Position numbers and translations under genes: made by a program. A stretch of DNA of 64,000 nucleotides from Methylobacterium sp. BTF04 (lineage in GTDB: Bacteria; Pseudomonadota; Alphaproteobacteria; Rhizobiales; Beijerinckiaceae): positions 1 to 64,000 of the forward strand of contig NZ_JAAHTB010000024.1 in assembly GCF_010692745.1 (NCBI RefSeq). The letters run 5' to 3'. The first letter of the stretch is position 1; each line of letters begins with the position of its first letter. Shown here in pieces: positions 8,924 through 17,325 of this stretch. The notes beneath the pieces are model-generated. The model was not told where the DNA came from. It searched no databases and saw only the letters and a program-made list of their open reading frames with translations.

Positions 8924-8972
8924 CTTTCAAATTGCCGGGTGCTCCCAGTGAGCACCCGCGTGTTACGTCCGC

Positions 8973-9422
8973 TCAGTAGCCGTAGGCCGGGTAGCCGTAA
9001 CCGTAGGCCGGCGCGTAGCCATATGCCGGAGCGGCGTAACCGTAGGACGGGGCGTACCCATAGGCGCCATATCCGGCGCCGGCATAGCCGCGATCATAGT
9101 AGCCGTAGCGCGGAGCTTGGCTGGCGGCGATGGCACCTCCGATGATGCCGAGGGCCGCACCAGCGGCAAGCGCACCACCGACACCCGGGCCGCGGCGGTA
9201 ACCGCCGTAATAGCCGCGGCCGTAGCCGCCGCCATATCGACGGTAGCCGTAGCCACCCCCGTAGCCGCCGCGATACCGGACGTTCTCCACGGCAGCATGT
9301 CCGCCGCCGACCTGCACAGCGTTGAGGGCCGGCATCGGCGCGGCTTGCGCGGCCGTGAACGAACCGGCCGTCAGGCCGATGGCGGTGGTGCCGGCAAGGG
9401 CGAGAGTCAGGATGCGCGACAT
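8973..9422 (-). CDS. Secreted glycine/tyrosine-rich protein, 149 aa
   Basis: From ATG 9422 (preceded by GGAG at 9 bases) the protein starts with a signal peptide, MSRILTLALAGTTAIGLTAG, cleaved around AAQAAP. Two low-complexity segments follow: a GGYGGGYGYRRYGGGYGRG-type block (about residues 50-75) and a C-terminal block of YGYAPAYGYGYPAYGY-like repeats. Between them lies a glycine-zipper-like hydrophobic stretch (GVGGALAAGAALGIIGGAIAA). It is exported, probably to the periplasm or outer membrane. Such proteins are common and uncharacterised in Methylobacterium. The function is unknown. Confidence 0.75.
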   Translation of the reverse strand: MSRILTLALAGTTAIGLTAGSFTAAQAAPMPALNAVQVGGGHAAVENVRYRGGYGGGYGYRRYGGGYGRGYYGGYRRGPGVGGALAAGAALGIIGGAIAASQAPRYGYYDRGYAGAGYGAYGYAPSYGYAAPAYGYAPAYGYGYPAYGY

Positions 9423-9562
9423 GCGAGCGTTCTCCATCAAGAAGGGCGTAGACCCTTAGGAACGGCAAAGTTGGCGAACCGTTCCGAGAACGCAACAGTC
9501 AAGCACGGAGGCCAAGTGCGCTCAAGCACGGCTGTGCGATCTTGCGTAATCCTCCACCCGCC

Positions 9563-10930
9563 TCAGAAGACGCACCGTGAGAAGGCGGGCTCCACCGAAC
9601 GCTGCCAGGCTCCCTCGTAATCGGCGAGACGGTCCTCGGCATGCGATCGGCCAGCGGCGACGATGGCCTCCAAGGGCTGGAGATACTGGGTCTCGTCGCG
9701 CCCGTGCCCATCCCGGCGCCCACGCGCCGCAAGACCGGCCCGCGACACGGCGAGCGCCTCGGCTGCCACCGCGCCGAGAGGACGCCCGGCGATACGCGCG
9801 GCGAGCCCGAGACGAGGAACCGTGGCGCGCAGGGCCTCTCGGTCGCAGGCGTTCCAAGCCTTGGCGATGTCCCAGGCAGCGGCGAGCGACGCGTCGTCAT
9901 AGAGCAGGCCGACCCAGAACGCGGCTTGTGCCGCGATCATTGCCGGGCCGCCGACATCGGCGCCGCGCATTTCGAGGAAGCGCTTGAGCCGTACTTCCGG
10001 AAAGGCGGTGGAGGCGTGGTTGACCCAATCCGACACCGTGGCGCGCTCGCCCGGCAACGCCGCGAGTCTGCCGTCCATGAGGTCGCGGAACGAGGCACCG
10101 GAGACGTCGTGATAGGTCTCGCCGCGCTTGACGAAATACATCGGCATATCAAGGAGCCAGTCGACGTAAGATTCGTAGCCAAAGCCCGGTTCGAACGCGC
10201 GCGGCAGCATGCCGGTACGGTCGGGATCGGTGTCGCGCCAGATCTCGGAACGGCGCGACAGGAAACCATTGGGGCGTCCGTCGGTGAAGGGCGAGTTGGC
10301 GAAGAGGGCGGTGGCGACTGGCTGCAGCGCCAGGGCGACGCGCATCTTGGCCACCATGTCGGCCTCGGACGAGAAGTCGAGGTTCACCTGGACGGTGGCG
10401 GTGCGCAGCATCATGTCAAGGCCCAGCGTCCCGACCTTCGGCATGTAACCGGCCATGATCTTGTAGCGGCTCTTCGGCATCACGGGTGTCTCTTCCCGCG
10501 TCCATTTCGGACTCATGCCGAGATCGAGGAAGCCGATACCGAGGGGATCGGCGGCCCGGGCCGTCGCCGCGAGATGGGTTTTCAACTCGGCGGCGGTCCC
10601 ATGCACGTCGGCGAGCGGCGCGCCCGACAGCTCGAACTGTCCACCGGGCTCCAGCGAAATCGCCCCGCCCTCGGCGCCAGCGAGCCCGATGAGATGACCG
10701 GCATCCTCGATCGCTTCCCAGCCCGTCTCGCGGGCGAGACCCTCGAGCAGGGCGCGGATACCGGCCTCACCCACATAGGGGACCGGACGGTTGCCGTCCC
10801 GGTAGAACGGCACCTTCTCGTGTTCGGTGCCGATCGCGAAGCGCGAACGCGGTTTCTCGCCCTCCGCGAACCACGCGATGAGCTCGTCCCGCGTCGTGAG
10901 CGGCGTCGTGTCGGACGTATCGCGCGCCAT
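9563..10930 (-). CDS. gshA: Glutamate--cysteine ligase, plant/alphaproteobacterial type, 455 aa
   Basis: This enzyme joins glutamate and cysteine with ATP in the first step of glutathione synthesis in the cytosol. The signature FAIGTEHEKVPFYRDG is at residues 31-46. Downstream are the GGQFELSGAPL substrate-site motif and the MPKSRYKIMAGYMPKVGTLG segment that define the plant-type GCL (GshA/EgtA-like) group. The length is normal for the family. ATG 10930 starts the conserved region; a longer frame from 11038 adds sequence without homology. It lies downstream of rsmE on the same strand, with a 126-base gap. Confidence 0.93.
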   Translation of the reverse strand: MARDTSDTTPLTTRDELIAWFAEGEKPRSRFAIGTEHEKVPFYRDGNRPVPYVGEAGIRALLEGLARETGWEAIEDAGHLIGLAGAEGGAISLEPGGQFELSGAPLADVHGTAAELKTHLAATARAADPLGIGFLDLGMSPKWTREETPVMPKSRYKIMAGYMPKVGTLGLDMMLRTATVQVNLDFSSEADMVAKMRVALALQPVATALFANSPFTDGRPNGFLSRRSEIWRDTDPDRTGMLPRAFEPGFGYESYVDWLLDMPMYFVKRGETYHDVSGASFRDLMDGRLAALPGERATVSDWVNHASTAFPEVRLKRFLEMRGADVGGPAMIAAQAAFWVGLLYDDASLAAAWDIAKAWNACDREALRATVPRLGLAARIAGRPLGAVAAEALAVSRAGLAARGRRDGHGRDETQYLQPLEAIVAAGRSHAEDRLADYEGAWQRSVEPAFSRCVF

Positions 10931-11056
10931 GCGCTGGCCTCGTCGTGAAAGTCGTTCGGATGAGAGGCGCACCGGACCGCGATGGTGGAGCCCCTGTCGG
11001 GAAGTCGCCTCCTTAAGCCAGCAGGCAAGGGCGAACAACGGACGTGGCGCCTCGCC

Positions 11057-11809
11057 TCAGCGTGCGTCGCCGAGCACCGCCTGGACCAAAGTGAGCACCG
11101 CGACGGCGGCGGTGTCGGCCCGCAGGATGCGCGGACCGAGCGACAGGGCCACCGTGTTCGGCCTCGCCGCGATCATCGCCCGCTCCTCCGCAGAGAACCC
11201 GCCCTCCGGTCCCACGAGCACAGCGAGCGGCGGCGGAGTGGCCGGATCGGCCGCCCCGCGCAGGGCCGCGACAGGGTCGGACACGGCAGCATCCTCGTCG
11301 CAGAAGACGAGCAGGCGCAAAGGGTTGAGATCGGCGAGCGCCGCCGGCAGACGTGTGGCTTCGGGCGTCTCGGGGATGGTAAGGATGCCGCATTGCTCGG
11401 CCGCCTCGATGGCATTGGCGCGCAGGCGATCCGCGTTGATGCGATCGCCCTGGGTGTACCGCGTGAAGACCGGACGGAGGGTGCCGGCGCCCATCTCCAC
11501 GGCCTTCTGCGCCATGTAGTCGAGCCGCGCACTCTTCAATGGCGCGAACAGGTAATGCAGGTCGGAGCGCAGCGGCTGCGGTCGTGTGCGCTCGCGCACA
11601 ACGAGGTCGGCGCTCTTGCGGCCGCTCTGTACGATCTCGGCCCGCCACTCGCCGTCGCGTCCGTTGAACACCAGGACTGGGTCGGCTGGCCCACGCCGCA
11701 GCACGTTGAGCAGATAGTTCGCCTGCGCCCGATCGAGGGGCAGCGTCCCGCCGGCAGACAGGTCGGGTTCGACGAAGAGACGGGGAGCGATGAAATCGTA
11801 GGCGGCCAT
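11057..11809 (-). CDS. rsmE: 16S rRNA m3U1498 methyltransferase RsmE, 250 aa
   Basis: RsmE methylates N3 of U1498 in 16S rRNA using S-adenosylmethionine. The PUA-like N-terminal domain (about residues 1-75) is followed by a SPOUT methyltransferase domain. Its knot motifs are clear: LAVLVGPEGGFSAEE (about 193-207) and LSLGPRILRADTAAVAVL (about 224-241). The length fits the family. It is transcribed in the same direction as gshA. Confidence 0.95.
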   Translation of the reverse strand: MAAYDFIAPRLFVEPDLSAGGTLPLDRAQANYLLNVLRRGPADPVLVFNGRDGEWRAEIVQSGRKSADLVVRERTRPQPLRSDLHYLFAPLKSARLDYMAQKAVEMGAGTLRPVFTRYTQGDRINADRLRANAIEAAEQCGILTIPETPEATRLPAALADLNPLRLLVFCDEDAAVSDPVAALRGAADPATPPPLAVLVGPEGGFSAEERAMIAARPNTVALSLGPRILRADTAAVAVLTLVQAVLGDAR

Positions 11810-12106
11810 GCGCGGTGGTCGCGTGGCCTCGAAATCCTGTCAACCGTCGCCGCCCGGCCAGTGTTGCTAGCGTGCAACGGCCACCGACATTGGACAGATT
11901 ACCCACTTGCGATCGGCCAGAACGGTTTGCGGCTCGAAAGACGCCACATTCCTATGGCGAAACCTGCCCGAGCAACGTTTCGCGCAGTTCGGTAGCGGCG
12001 AGGGTCGTCGGTCACGGGTCACCCTGCGACCGAATCGGCCGGCCAGCCGACGACGCTGGGTCGGCGCGGTCCCCGGAGCGGGGCCGGGGAAAGGGAGTCT
12101 CAAGGC

Positions 12107-12574
12107 ATGTCGTTCAAGACCATCGCAGCGGCGGCCGTCGCCTTCGCCGGCGCCACCCTCGTGGCGGCTCCGGCCTTTGCCCAGAGCGCCGAGTGCGGCG
12201 AGATCCAGAAGACCCTGCAATCGCGCAAGGACCTCGTGGCCAAGGCGAACTCGGCCTCGAACTCCAAGAAGAAGATGACTCCGCAGGAAGCCTGCGCGCT
12301 GTTCGGTAAGCTCCAGAGCAACGGCGTCGAGGGCATCAAGTGGATCACCGCCAACAAGGAATGGTGCTCGATCCCCGATTCGTTCGCCGAAGGCTTCAAG
12401 GCCGATCACAACAAGGTCTCGGGCATCCGCACCAAGATCTGCGGGATCGCCGCCCAGGCCTCGAAGATGGAAGCCCAGGCCAAGTCCCAGGCGCAGAACG
12501 GCGGCGGTGGCGGTGGCCTGCTCGGCGGCCCCGGCCTCACCGGCAGCCTCAAGATGCCCCAGGGCGCGCTCTGA
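12107..12574 (+). CDS. Exported protein of unknown function with four cysteines, 155 aa
   Basis: The protein begins with a clear signal peptide (MSFKTIAAAAVAFAGATLVA, cleavage near PAFAQS). The mature part has four cysteines in the contexts AECGEI, EACALF, EWCSIP and KICGIA, which could form two disulfides in the periplasm, and a Lys-rich segment SNSKKKMTPQEA. A glycine run (GGGGGGLLGGPGLTG) ends the protein. AAAGGGAG in front of the ATG is a good ribosome-binding site. I do not know a named family; it looks like a conserved Rhizobiales secreted protein. It is unlikely to be linked to the downstream ubiA gene, which starts 48 bases later. Confidence 0.75.
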   Translation: MSFKTIAAAAVAFAGATLVAAPAFAQSAECGEIQKTLQSRKDLVAKANSASNSKKKMTPQEACALFGKLQSNGVEGIKWITANKEWCSIPDSFAEGFKADHNKVSGIRTKICGIAAQASKMEAQAKSQAQNGGGGGGLLGGPGLTGSLKMPQGAL

Positions 12575-12622
12575 TCTCTTGCGACTCGGTGGCTTGAGAC
12601 TCACGACGATCATCCGCGTTCC

Positions 12623-13582
12623 GTGCCGGGCGTGAGCACGCCCGCACCCGAGGATCGCCGCGTCGCCGATGCGGTGGCCGGGCATTGGGTCGACACCCTC
12701 GCGCCCCGATGGGCGCGACCCTACCTGCGCCTCGCGCGGATCGATCGCCCGATCGGATGGTGGCTGCTGCTGCTGCCGTGCTGGTGGTCGGCGGCGCTCG
12801 CGGCCATCGCCACCGATGCGGCGTTCCCCAACCCGCTTCACCTGGTGCTGTTCCTGATCGGCGCGGTGGCGATGCGCGGTGCCGGCTCGACCTACAACGA
12901 TATCGCCGACCGCGACCTCGACGCGCAGGTGGAGCGCACGCGCTCCCGTCCCCTGCCTTCGGGGCAGGTGCGCGCGCGGCACGCCGCGCTGTTCCTGCTG
13001 GCGCAGACCGGCGTCGGCCTCTGCGTGCTGCTGCAATTCAACGGAACCGCCATCCTGGTCGGTATCGCCTCGCTGGTGCCGGTGGCGATCTACCCGTTCA
13101 TGAAGCGAATCATGCCGATGCCGCAGGCGGTGCTCGGCCTCGCCTTCGCCTGGGGCGCCTTGATGGGGTGGGTCGCGGTGTTCGGACGGCTCGATGCGCC
13201 GGCCTACCTGCTCTATGCGGGCACCATCGCCTGGGTGGTCGGCTACGACACGATCTACGCGGTGCAGGATATCGAGGACGACGAAATCGCCGGCATTCGC
13301 TCGTCGGCACGAACCTTCGGACGTGGCCTCAAGGCCGCCGTCGGGCTCTGCTACGCGGCATCGGCGATCCTGGTGGCGCTTGCCGCCTGGAAGGCAGGGG
13401 CTGGCGTGGTGGGGGCCTTCGGCGTGGCGCTCTTTGCCGGCCATCTCGGGCGGCAGGTTGTCCGGCTGGAGACGCGGGACGGGCGCGGGGCGCTGGGCCT
13501 GTTCCGGTCGAACCGGGATGCGGGTCTGATCCTGTTTGCGGGTCTGACGCTTGACGCAAGCGTGCAACATTTCCTGCGTTAA
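12623..13582 (+). CDS. ubiA: 4-hydroxybenzoate polyprenyltransferase UbiA, 319 aa
   Basis: UbiA attaches the polyprenyl tail to 4-hydroxybenzoate in ubiquinone synthesis and is an inner-membrane protein. Both magnesium-diphosphate motifs are present: YNDIADRDLD (residues 91-100) and DTIYAVQDIEDDEIAG (about 209-224). Many membrane helices surround them. The phrase ARIDRPIGWWLLLLPCWW near residue 38 is typical of bacterial UbiA. The start is GTG at 12623; length and homology support it. Confidence 0.93.
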   Translation: MPGVSTPAPEDRRVADAVAGHWVDTLAPRWARPYLRLARIDRPIGWWLLLLPCWWSAALAAIATDAAFPNPLHLVLFLIGAVAMRGAGSTYNDIADRDLDAQVERTRSRPLPSGQVRARHAALFLLAQTGVGLCVLLQFNGTAILVGIASLVPVAIYPFMKRIMPMPQAVLGLAFAWGALMGWVAVFGRLDAPAYLLYAGTIAWVVGYDTIYAVQDIEDDEIAGIRSSARTFGRGLKAAVGLCYAASAILVALAAWKAGAGVVGAFGVALFAGHLGRQVVRLETRDGRGALGLFRSNRDAGLILFAGLTLDASVQHFLR

Positions 13583-13589
13583 TGACGGC

Positions 13590-14075
13590 TCAGCACACGC
13601 CGCCGCAGGCGATCTCGTTCTCGCCGCGATGGATCAGCGGACGCACCGGCAGGGTGCCGGTCTTGCGACGCACGAGGAAGCGTGGCCGGCGGCCGCTCAG
13701 GAGGCCGTGACGGCGGCGGGTGCGGGTGAGGCCCAGGGCCACCGGACCCAACTGGCGCGACACCGGGGCGAGCACGCCGTCCTCCTTGACGATCATCCGC
13801 GGCAGGCCGGACTTGGCGGAGACGTCCCGCCACAGAGCGACGACCTCGTCTTCGCAGAACGGACCGAGACGGGTGATCACCGCACCGTCGGCATCCACCA
13901 GGAGGAGATCGAACCGGTCCTCGCCGCTTCGGTCGGAATCGTCTTCCGAGAACGACAGCGCGATCCCGGCCGGCGGAACGGCAGCGGAGCGACCGATGAC
14001 GGGCAGGCGGGCGGCGACGAAGCGCGGTGCGGCCGCCTCATCGTGAAGACCATTCATGTTTGCGAAAGTGTTCAT
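13590..14075 (-). CDS. DUF6101 family protein, 161 aa
   Basis: The product resembles DUF6101 proteins that are widespread and uncharacterised in Rhizobiales, with central strands such as FDLLLVDADGAVITRLGPF and a basic tail RRRHGLLSGRRPRFLVRRK. No signal peptide or membrane helix is seen. I prefer the start at 14075 (MNTFANMNGLHDE); an upstream frame start at 14156 has little to support it. The gene converges with ubiA, with only 7 bases between the stops. The family assignment is from memory of the sequence pattern. Confidence 0.65.
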   Translation of the reverse strand: MNTFANMNGLHDEAAAPRFVAARLPVIGRSAAVPPAGIALSFSEDDSDRSGEDRFDLLLVDADGAVITRLGPFCEDEVVALWRDVSAKSGLPRMIVKEDGVLAPVSRQLGPVALGLTRTRRRHGLLSGRRPRFLVRRKTGTLPVRPLIHRGENEIACGGVC

Positions 14076-14423
14076 CGCCTGGGCACCCTGTGGGAGGCAA
14101 CGGCCTCTGTCGGACCGTCCGTCTATGACAAGCAGAATTGCGTCTAATCTCCTCAAGCGACCTTAAGAGTGAGCGTTAAGCAAATATGGACGCGGGGTAA
14201 GCCTGCGGAATGCTCAACACTTCCTTGCGGCGATCCTCGACATTCCCGCGTATCGACCTCTGCGTAGCGAATCCTTGTGATGGTCAGGTCGGCACCCTAC
14301 AACGGACAGGCCATCGCATCGTCGCCTCGCCGCGCCCTGCCCCCAGGCCTTTCCTACCCCCGAAGGCCTTTCCTGCCCCCAGGCCTTTCACGCACACACA
14401 CCGCCAGATCCGCTTGGAGACGC
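14076..14423. other. Intergenic region with a short tandem repeat
   Basis: This divergent region must hold the promoters for the DUF6101 gene and for cysQ. It contains three copies of AGGCCTTTC (14345, 14364, 14381), spaced 19 and 17 bases apart and separated by C-rich spacers. An apparent coding extension upstream of cysQ crosses these repeats and is not believed. Confidence 0.5.
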
Positions 14424-15251
14424 ATGTCCGACACGATGTCACCGGAAGCCGCACACGCCCTCGTTCCCGCCCTGCGCGAGGCGATTCGCGAGGCCGCCTC
14501 CCTCGCCTTGCCGTTGTTTCGTGCGGGCGAGCCGACAAAGGCGCGGATCTGGTCGAAGGCCGGCGGATCGCCCGTGACGGAAGCCGACGTCGCCGTGGAC
14601 ACCTTCCTGAAGATCCGCCTCAGCGCCCTGCTGCCGGCCGCCGCCTGGCTTTCTGAAGAGACGAGCGACGACGCGGTGCGGCTCGGGGCCGATCTGGTCT
14701 GGATCGTCGATCCCATCGACGGCACGCGGGCGTTCCTCTCGGGTCATCCCGACTGGTCGATCGCGGTGGCGCTGCTGTGGCGCGATCAGCCGTTGATCGG
14801 CTTCGTCTACGCGCCGGTGAGCGGGCATTTCTACGAGGCTGTGGCGGGCTTCGGCGCCACCCGCGACGGGCAGGCGATCACGGTCTCGGCGCAGGCCGGC
14901 CTGGACGGGGCGCGGGTGACCGGCCCCAAGCCGATGATGGACACGCTCGCCCGTGGGGGAGCGCGCGACCGCGTGCAGCCGGGCTTCGTCGCCGTCCCGC
15001 GCGTACCATCGCTGGCCCTACGGGTCGCCCGCGTGGCGGATGGCACGATCGATGTCGGGCTGGTGTCGTCGGATGCGCGGGACTGGGATCTCGCCGGCGC
15101 CGACCTGATCCTGCGCGAAGCCGGAGGCTCGGTGAGCGATCCGTCGGGACAGCCCACGACCTACAACCGCCCGGACCCCGTCCACGGCGCGCTGATCGCG
15201 ATGTCGAACGGGCTCAGGACTGAGGTGGTGGACGCACTGGCGCGCGGCTGA
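14424..15251 (+). CDS. cysQ: 3'(2'),5'-bisphosphate nucleotidase CysQ, 275 aa
   Basis: CysQ removes a phosphate from 3'-phosphoadenosine 5'-phosphate, the by-product of PAPS use. The inositol-monophosphatase-fold metal sites are visible: WLSEETSDD (about residue 74), WIVDPIDGTRAFLSG (about 93-107) and DWDLAGADLILREAGG (about 219-234). ATG 14424 has GGAG eight bases upstream. It is away from the sulfate-assimilation cluster at 23-31 kb. The APS-type CysH there would not make PAP itself, so the substrate here may come from other sulfotransfer reactions; a related inositol-phosphatase activity cannot be excluded. Confidence 0.88.
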   Translation: MSDTMSPEAAHALVPALREAIREAASLALPLFRAGEPTKARIWSKAGGSPVTEADVAVDTFLKIRLSALLPAAAWLSEETSDDAVRLGADLVWIVDPIDGTRAFLSGHPDWSIAVALLWRDQPLIGFVYAPVSGHFYEAVAGFGATRDGQAITVSAQAGLDGARVTGPKPMMDTLARGGARDRVQPGFVAVPRVPSLALRVARVADGTIDVGLVSSDARDWDLAGADLILREAGGSVSDPSGQPTTYNRPDPVHGALIAMSNGLRTEVVDALARG

Positions 15252-15701
15252 TTTTTGGAAGCTTTGATCGGGTTTCAGAATCGCGCCCTGCTCCCTCTCC
15301 ATAAAGAAGAGGGAGCCTTCGCTTACAAAAACTCGAAGAGATCAGGCGAAGACGGGATCATACGGATTCCGGTTGATGACCTCGATTGGCCCAGGCGCCA
15401 CAGCCTCCCTCTCCCGTTTGGGAGAGGGTTGGGGTGAGGGTCGTGAATTCTCCGAAGAGGTCACACACCTCTCCCTATCCCTCTCCTTCCAGGAGAGGGG
15501 ACCCGTGGTTGCCAATGACCGAAGGAATCGAGCGGAGACGGGATCATACGCTTTGCGCCCGATCGGGTCGAAATGCGCCGGATACCTCCACCTCGTCCTG
15601 AGGTGTTGGATGGGACCGTTTCGATCTGATCAAGAAGGATCGAGCCCGCTCCGGGCCTCAGCGCCGGCCATCGTCATGGCGACGCGGCCTCAAGCCTTCG
15701 A
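15252..15701. other. Intergenic region with three GC-rich hairpins
   Basis: No protein-like frame is seen in these 450 bases. A hairpin GCTCCCTCT/AGAGGGAGC (15290-15298 and 15308-15316) may end the cysQ transcript. Two dispersed-type hairpins follow: CCCTCTCCC/GGGAGAGGG (15407-15415 and 15420-15428) with the trailing TTGGGGTGAGGG, and CCCTCTCCT/AGGAGAGGG (15479-15487 and 15491-15499). Confidence 0.55.
15407..15499. repeat. Pair of CCCTCTCC-type palindromic repeats
   Basis: Two 9-bp hairpins share the CCCTCTCC/GGAGAGGG arms; the first is followed by TTGGGGTGAGGG. This extragenic palindrome type is widespread in proteobacteria, and a related one lies at 28691-28740 between cysJ and cysI. Confidence 0.6.
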
Positions 15702-15932
15702 TCAGGCGTGCTCGCGCAGGTCCACGGCGGACAGGGCCACACCGAAACGGTCGGCCAGATGCCAGCGGAGTTCGCGGGGCGAGTGATAATTGTAGGAGGT
15801 GTCGATGAGATGGCTGAGGTCGACGGTCTTGTCGCCGCGCGTCGCGGCCTTCTTGAGACGGTCCACCTTGAAGGTCGTCGCGTCAGTGACGGGCGACCGG
15901 ACGCCGCGGCGCCGGGTGTATTCGAACAACAT
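15702..15932 (-). CDS. Hypothetical protein, 76 aa
   Basis: A small soluble, basic protein beginning MLFEYTRRRGVRSPVTD. The central part (KVDRLKKAATRGDKTVDLSHL) is charged and the end (WHLADRFGVALSAVDLREHA) is amphipathic. I recognise no family. The ATG is preceded by an A-rich stretch (AAAAGAAAAATAT) rather than a classical ribosome-binding site. It lies downstream of the cold-shock gene on the same strand, 182 bases away. Confidence 0.5.
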   Translation of the reverse strand: MLFEYTRRRGVRSPVTDATTFKVDRLKKAATRGDKTVDLSHLIDTSYNYHSPRELRWHLADRFGVALSAVDLREHA

Positions 15933-16114
15933 ATTTTTCTTTTAAGCTTTCGATGTCTTGGATGTGCGGGACCCTGTGGGTCCGGTATCGTCGATATGTG
16001 TTGCAGGAGTGTGATTGTACGCGGTCCATTCCTCCCGGAAGGACGTCGTTCGATCACGTTGGACGGTCAGACGACCGTTTGGTGACGCCAGCCCGGAGGC
16101 TGGCGCCGGGAGCA

Positions 16115-16324
16115 TCAGGCCGCCTGGAGGTTACCAGCCGAGTCCTTGCCGCTGCGCTTGTCGGTCTGGATCTCGTAAGAGACCTTCTGACCTTCGATGA
16201 GATTGCGCATGCCAGCGCGCTCGACCGCGGAGATGTGGACGAACACGTCCTTGCCGCCGTCGTCAGGCTGGATGAAGCCGTAGCCCTTGGTCTCGTTGAA
16301 CCACTTAACAGTGCCGGTATTCAC
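16115..16324 (-). CDS. cspA: Cold-shock domain protein CspA, 69 aa
   Basis: This is a single cold-shock domain that binds single-stranded RNA or DNA and melts mRNA structure. RNP1 (KGYGFIQP, residues 13-20) and RNP2 (VFVHISAV, 27-34) are intact, and the length is standard. The start is GTG, with GAGGATC about nine bases upstream. An 8-bp hairpin (16086-16105) lies just after the stop, without a T tract. About 290 bases separate it from the divergent gene at 16614, room for the long leader usual in csp genes. Confidence 0.95.
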   Translation of the reverse strand: MNTGTVKWFNETKGYGFIQPDDGGKDVFVHISAVERAGMRNLIEGQKVSYEIQTDKRSGKDSAGNLQAA

Positions 16325-16613
16325 GAAATAGATCCTCGTATCGTTCGTCGATCAACAACTTACATCTTCACGATGCAGGCAGCGGATCCTCTTCGGTGGG
16401 CCTGACGGAATCAGCGGTACGTGAGGCGCTCGTTCAAACAAGCTCTCGTCTTACCGATACCCGCTGACTGTCATGTAGCGTCATCATGCGGCGGCAACAA
16501 GGCGTTGGGGCCGAACGACGCGGTGGCGCCCGTCTCCCGAATGCCGAACGCCCCTGTGTTCAACCTGCTCAGCCTTCCATATAAGGGTTCGGTTCCAGGC
16601 AGTTAGGCGATTC

Positions 16614-17003
16614 ATGGCGGGCATCTCGGTTTCCCTCGAAGGCGCGAATATTCAACTCTCGTTCCAGAAGGACGACCAGGCGACGGCGGTCGTGATGGAC
16701 GCGCGCGCCGCCCGCGCTCTGGTGCGCGCCGTCGGGCAATTGCTCACCGCCATCGACGAACCCGACGACCCCGACCTCCCGGAAGACATCGGCGCCGAGG
16801 ACATCGCGATGCTCGACGTCACGTCCTCGGCAATCGAGGTCGGGACCGACGAGCAGGGGCAGGCGGTGGTCGCGCTCCAGGCGGGCGCGCTGCCGCCGTT
16901 CCAGTTGCGCCTGACGGACGAAGAGGCCCGCCACGTGGTGACGAGCCTCTCCGAAATCCTGGGGGCGCCCCGTGATATCCGCGCGTCGCACGGCGATCAC
17001 TGA
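16614..17003 (+). CDS. Hypothetical acidic protein, 129 aa
   Basis: A soluble, acidic protein without signal peptide, starting MAGISVSLEGANIQLSFQKD. It has a central acidic loop (DEPDDPDLPEDIGAED) and a C-terminal helix (TDEEARHVVTSLSEIL). It looks like a conserved Methylobacterium protein of unknown role, perhaps a small alpha/beta fold. It converges with a small proline-rich gene 8 bases from its stop. Confidence 0.6.
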   Translation: MAGISVSLEGANIQLSFQKDDQATAVVMDARAARALVRAVGQLLTAIDEPDDPDLPEDIGAEDIAMLDVTSSAIEVGTDEQGQAVVALQAGALPPFQLRLTDEEARHVVTSLSEILGAPRDIRASHGDH

Positions 17004-17010
17004 GCCGGAT

Positions 17011-17229
17011 TCACATCCGGACGCCCGGATCGGTGGGACCACCGGGCAGATAGTCCGGCTCGGAGCCGGGACCGGCGGGTTCGCCGATACCGGGGTCGTT
17101 CACCGGATAGGGCGTGCGCGGACCGGTCGGACCGATATCCGGGGATTCGTCGGGCGGCGGCGGCATCGGCAGATCGCCCGGGATTCCGCCGGGCAATGGT
17201 TCAGGGATCGGTAGGCCGGGACTGGCCAT
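17011..17229 (-). CDS. Proline/glycine-rich small protein, 72 aa
   Basis: The product is almost entirely Pro, Gly, Asp and small residues (for example PGLPIPEPLPGGIPGDLP and PPPPDESPDIGP) and should be disordered. GGAGAG lies upstream of ATG 17229. It has no signal peptide, cysteines or hydrophobic segment. The function is unknown. The composition is unusual but the ribosome-binding site and close packing with its neighbours favour a real gene. Confidence 0.5.
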   Translation of the reverse strand: MASPGLPIPEPLPGGIPGDLPMPPPPDESPDIGPTGPRTPYPVNDPGIGEPAGPGSEPDYLPGGPTDPGVRM

Positions 17230-17325
17230 TCTGACTCTCCGTCATGGCGGGATATGTCGACCCAACCCGCACGCCACCGGAGGAGTTCCGGGACGGCTGC
17301 GGGTGTCCCGCCTCGGCGTGCGCCG

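Noticed and set aside
8850..8930. N-terminal extension of TusA
   Set aside because: It would translate the intrinsic terminator of the neighbouring gene; the TTG start at 8849 gives the normal TusA length.
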